Positions 61,924 through 64,000 of a stretch of 64,000 bases of DNA are shown piece by piece. The first letter of the stretch is position 1. Each line of letters begins with the position of its first letter. The notes beneath the pieces were generated by a model. The model did no database searches, was not told the origin of the DNA, and saw only the letters and a program-made list of their open reading frames with translations. The position numbers and the translations under genes are program-made. The DNA lies in NCBI RefSeq assembly GCF_009792295.1, contig NZ_CP039934.1:2624501-2688500 (forward strand). The letters are read 5' to 3'. Source of the stretch: Myroides fluvii (GTDB taxonomy: Bacteria; Bacteroidota; Bacteroidia; Flavobacteriales; Flavobacteriaceae).

Positions 61924-64000
61924 TCAACTATTCACATATCTCGGATCTGCCCTATACGGAAGTTTCGCCATTTTGAGCATATGTAGCGTTGGCACGTCGT
62001 ATTCAATTTGAATATCTCCCAACAACAAATAGCATCCACTTCCTTGAAAAGGATATTGTTGTAAGCTATGCGGAAAGTGTACGCTGTCGAAATAGTCTCC
62101 ATTGGAGTCAATCCACGTACCGAAATACATTACTCCACTTTTGATTTGAATCGGCTTTAAGGCGATTAAATAGCCCACTAGACGCGTCGTTTTATCTTTG
62201 TGATATAGGAAGTCCTTGGTGGTGATTTCGCCTCTAAATTTCGTTTGTAATAAGTCGAACGGACTTGAGGTAACGGGAAAACCCAGGTATTCTAATTCAT
62301 CAAAGGCATCCTCTACTTTGGTTCGCTTCATCTGAGGAAAAGTAAAGGTCTTTATCGGTTCTTGTAACAATTGCCACGTGGGATTGGATTTATTTTTATT
62401 GTACAATAATTTAGCTTGAATGAGCAATTCGTTCTTTTGGAGTCCGGTGAATTGAAAGGCACCAATAAAAATAAGCGTTTCTAAAGCATCCAGCGGGATG
62501 TTTACACGTTGAATAAAATCGGCTAAGGAGGTGTAATTTCCCTGTTGTTGACGTTCTGTTACTATCGTTTCGATTAAAGCCGTATTTAAATTTTTGACCA
62601 ATTGAAAACCTAAGAAAATATCTCGTTTTCTCAAGGTTGCTCCTTGATTGCTGCGGTTGATACAAGGAGGAAATACACGGGCGCCCGACATTTTAGCTTC
62701 GTGTACATAGACTTCAGTGCGATAGAATCCCCCTTGGTTGTTGATTACAGCGACAATAAACTCCAAGGGATAATGTGCTTTTAGATACAGGCTTTGATAA
62801 CTTTCAATGGCATAAGAGGCGGAATGCGCTTTACAGAAAGAATATCCTGCAAAAGATTCGATTTGGCGGTAAATTTCTTCACTCTGTGCTTGGGGATGTC
62901 CCTTTGCTTCACACAAGGTAAGAAAGCGTTCACGTACGGCTTGTAGTCCCTCTTTTGAACGATTTTTCCCACTCATGGCACGGCGAAGGATATCGCCATC
63001 TTCTGCGGGTAAGCCCCCGTAGTGAAGGGCAATTTTAATTACATCCTCTTGGTAAACCATGATCCCATAGGTTTCTCCCAATTGATCTTGGAATACTTCG
63101 TGAAAGTAGTCAAATTGATGGGGGTTGTTATGTCTAAAAATATATTCTTGCATCATACCACTTTGGGCAACTCCAGGTCTAATAATAGAAGAAGCTGCTA
63201 CTAATGTTTTATAATCATTACACTTTAATTTTCTCAATAATCCTCGCATAGCGGGACTTTCAATATAGAAACACCCTATGGTGTTACCTGCTTGTAAGTA
63301 GGTGTTGGATTTTGCTTCATTTTTGGAAAGCGAAATATCTCGAATATCAAGGGTGATTTGTTGGTTTTGTTCAATTAGTTCTACTGTTTCATTGATGTGC
63401 CCAATGCCGCGCTGACTGAGAATATCGAATTTTTCAAAACCAATATCCTCTGCAATATGCATGTCAAATTGAGCTACAGCATAGCCTTTGGGAGGATAAT
63501 CCAAAGCGGTAAAATGCGTAATTGGCTCTTCTGAAATGATCATTCCACAAGCGTGCATGGTACGTTGATTGGGAAAACCTTCTAGTTTTTGACCATACTG
63601 GTGAATCAGTTGTACGATAGAATTATTGTCGTTGCTGGGATTATAGCGGTTATTCAGCTGATCGAGTTCCTCTTTAGCTAAACCGAATACTTTGCCAATT
63701 TCTCTTACAATAGAACGCTTTTTGAAGGTAGACATGGCTCCACAAAAGGCCACGTGTTCTGCTCCATACGTTTCAAAAATATAGTCGATAATAGCATCGC
63801 GGTCCGTCCAGGACCAATCAATATCAAAATCTGGTGGAGATTTTCGATTGACATTCAGGAATCGCTCGAAGTACAAATCGAGTTCTAAGGGACATACATT
63901 CGTAATGCCGATGCAATAGCCTACTAAGCTATTAGCACCGCTTCCACGTCCAATATGCATAAAACCACGTTGGGTACTGTAGGTGATAATATCCCAAATA
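61924..64000 (-). CDS. dnaE: DNA polymerase III alpha subunit, DnaE2/ImuC-like (partial, 5' end outside window)
   Basis: The frame stays open upstream of the first in-window ATG (63960) to the window edge (IWDIITYSTQRGFM...), so the start lies beyond 64000; about 691 residues are visible. Visible motifs: HIGRGSGANSLVGYCIGIT, catalytic PPDFDIDW with the Asp pair, DEAILRRAMSGK-like GDILRRAMSGKNRSKEG, YSFCKAHSASYAIESY, helix-hairpin-helix region, and a C-terminal OB-fold (TRLVGYLIALKPIQI). The PHP domain would be upstream. The RGSGAN signature and short C-terminus without a tau-binding region resemble the second, error-prone DnaE (DnaE2/ImuC) of Bacteroidota rather than the replicative DnaE. That subtype is inferred. 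Confidence 0.85.
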   Translation of the reverse strand, partial: IWDIITYSTQRGFMHIGRGSGANSLVGYCIGITNVCPLELDLYFERFLNVNRKSPPDFDIDWSWTDRDAIIDYIFETYGAEHVAFCGAMSTFKKRSIVREIGKVFGLAKEELDQLNNRYNPSNDNNSIVQLIHQYGQKLEGFPNQRTMHACGMIISEEPITHFTALDYPPKGYAVAQFDMHIAEDIGFEKFDILSQRGIGHINETVELIEQNQQITLDIRDISLSKNEAKSNTYLQAGNTIGCFYIESPAMRGLLRKLKCNDYKTLVAASSIIRPGVAQSGMMQEYIFRHNNPHQFDYFHEVFQDQLGETYGIMVYQEDVIKIALHYGGLPAEDGDILRRAMSGKNRSKEGLQAVRERFLTLCEAKGHPQAQSEEIYRQIESFAGYSFCKAHSASYAIESYQSLYLKAHYPLEFIVAVINNQGGFYRTEVYVHEAKMSGARVFPPCINRSNQGATLRKRDIFLGFQLVKNLNTALIETIVTERQQQGNYTSLADFIQRVNIPLDALETLIFIGAFQFTGLQKNELLIQAKLLYNKNKSNPTWQLLQEPIKTFTFPQMKRTKVEDAFDELEYLGFPVTSSPFDLLQTKFRGEITTKDFLYHKDKTTRLVGYLIALKPIQIKSGVMYFGTWIDSNGDYFDSVHFPHSLQQYPFQGSGCYLLLGDIQIEYDVPTLHMLKMAKLPYRADPRYVNS

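Overview
The window reads as chromosomal DNA of a member of the Flavobacteriaceae (phylum Bacteroidota), possibly Myroides or a close relative. The reasons are AT-rich DNA, promoters of the Bacteroidota type (TTG, about 19 bp, TAnnTTTG), SusC/SusD genes, PorP/SprF, PorX, type IX secretion (T9SS) type B C-terminal domains, and many signal peptides cleaved just before a glutamine. The species is an inference. No tRNA, rRNA, CRISPR array, transposase or prophage module was seen.

Layout. 1-326 is an array of 8-bp repeats, followed by about 775 bp without a convincing gene. 1101-20707 is one long co-directional operon: three secreted fibre-like repeat proteins (2115, 854 and 694 aa), a 1416-aa DUF11-like surface protein, a 440-aa protein with a type B T9SS sorting domain, a PorP/SprF outer-membrane protein and a PorE-like TPR/propeller/OmpA protein. 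It ends at a strong terminator and is the best candidate here for a poorly described cell-surface system. 20820-30 kb holds a DODA-type dioxygenase, an orphan SusC/SusD pair and small or regulatory genes. 29.4-33.0 kb (minus strand) is a housekeeping and regulatory cluster: DUF4258-like, alanine dehydrogenase, tsaE and porX. 33.2-37.2 kb (plus strand) holds a GT2 glycosyltransferase, coaE and an RprX/RprY-like two-component pair. 37.3-39.4 kb (minus strand) holds oxyR and an ECF sigma factor with a membrane partner. 39.8-45.8 kb is an sdhCAB operon extended by an anion-selective-type porin and a DASS dicarboxylate transporter. 45.9-50.1 kb holds photolyase, an Ntn amidase, a lipoprotein tyrosine phosphatase and a DUF2461 protein.

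50.3-59.3 kb is a tandem duplication of a 1435/1440-aa T9SS type B multidomain surface protein. It is framed by copies of a ~70-bp intergenic repeat and by very long hairpin terminators. After it come a lipoprotein glutaminyl cyclase, the SRP RNA gene with a near-perfect promoter, a six-unit 104-bp tandem array, and a DnaE2/ImuC-like polymerase that runs off the right edge.

Shared theme: much of the window concerns the cell surface and T9SS. It contains cargo (440-aa protein, two 1.4-kaa proteins), a translocon-associated partner (PorP/SprF), a peptidoglycan anchor (PorE-like), the T9SS regulator PorX, and the cyclase that would cap the N-terminal Gln of exported proteins. Several ORF-caller starts were moved to an internal ATG because the longer version began with TTG or ATT (susD, the 203-aa membrane protein, porX, GT2, sdhA, phr).
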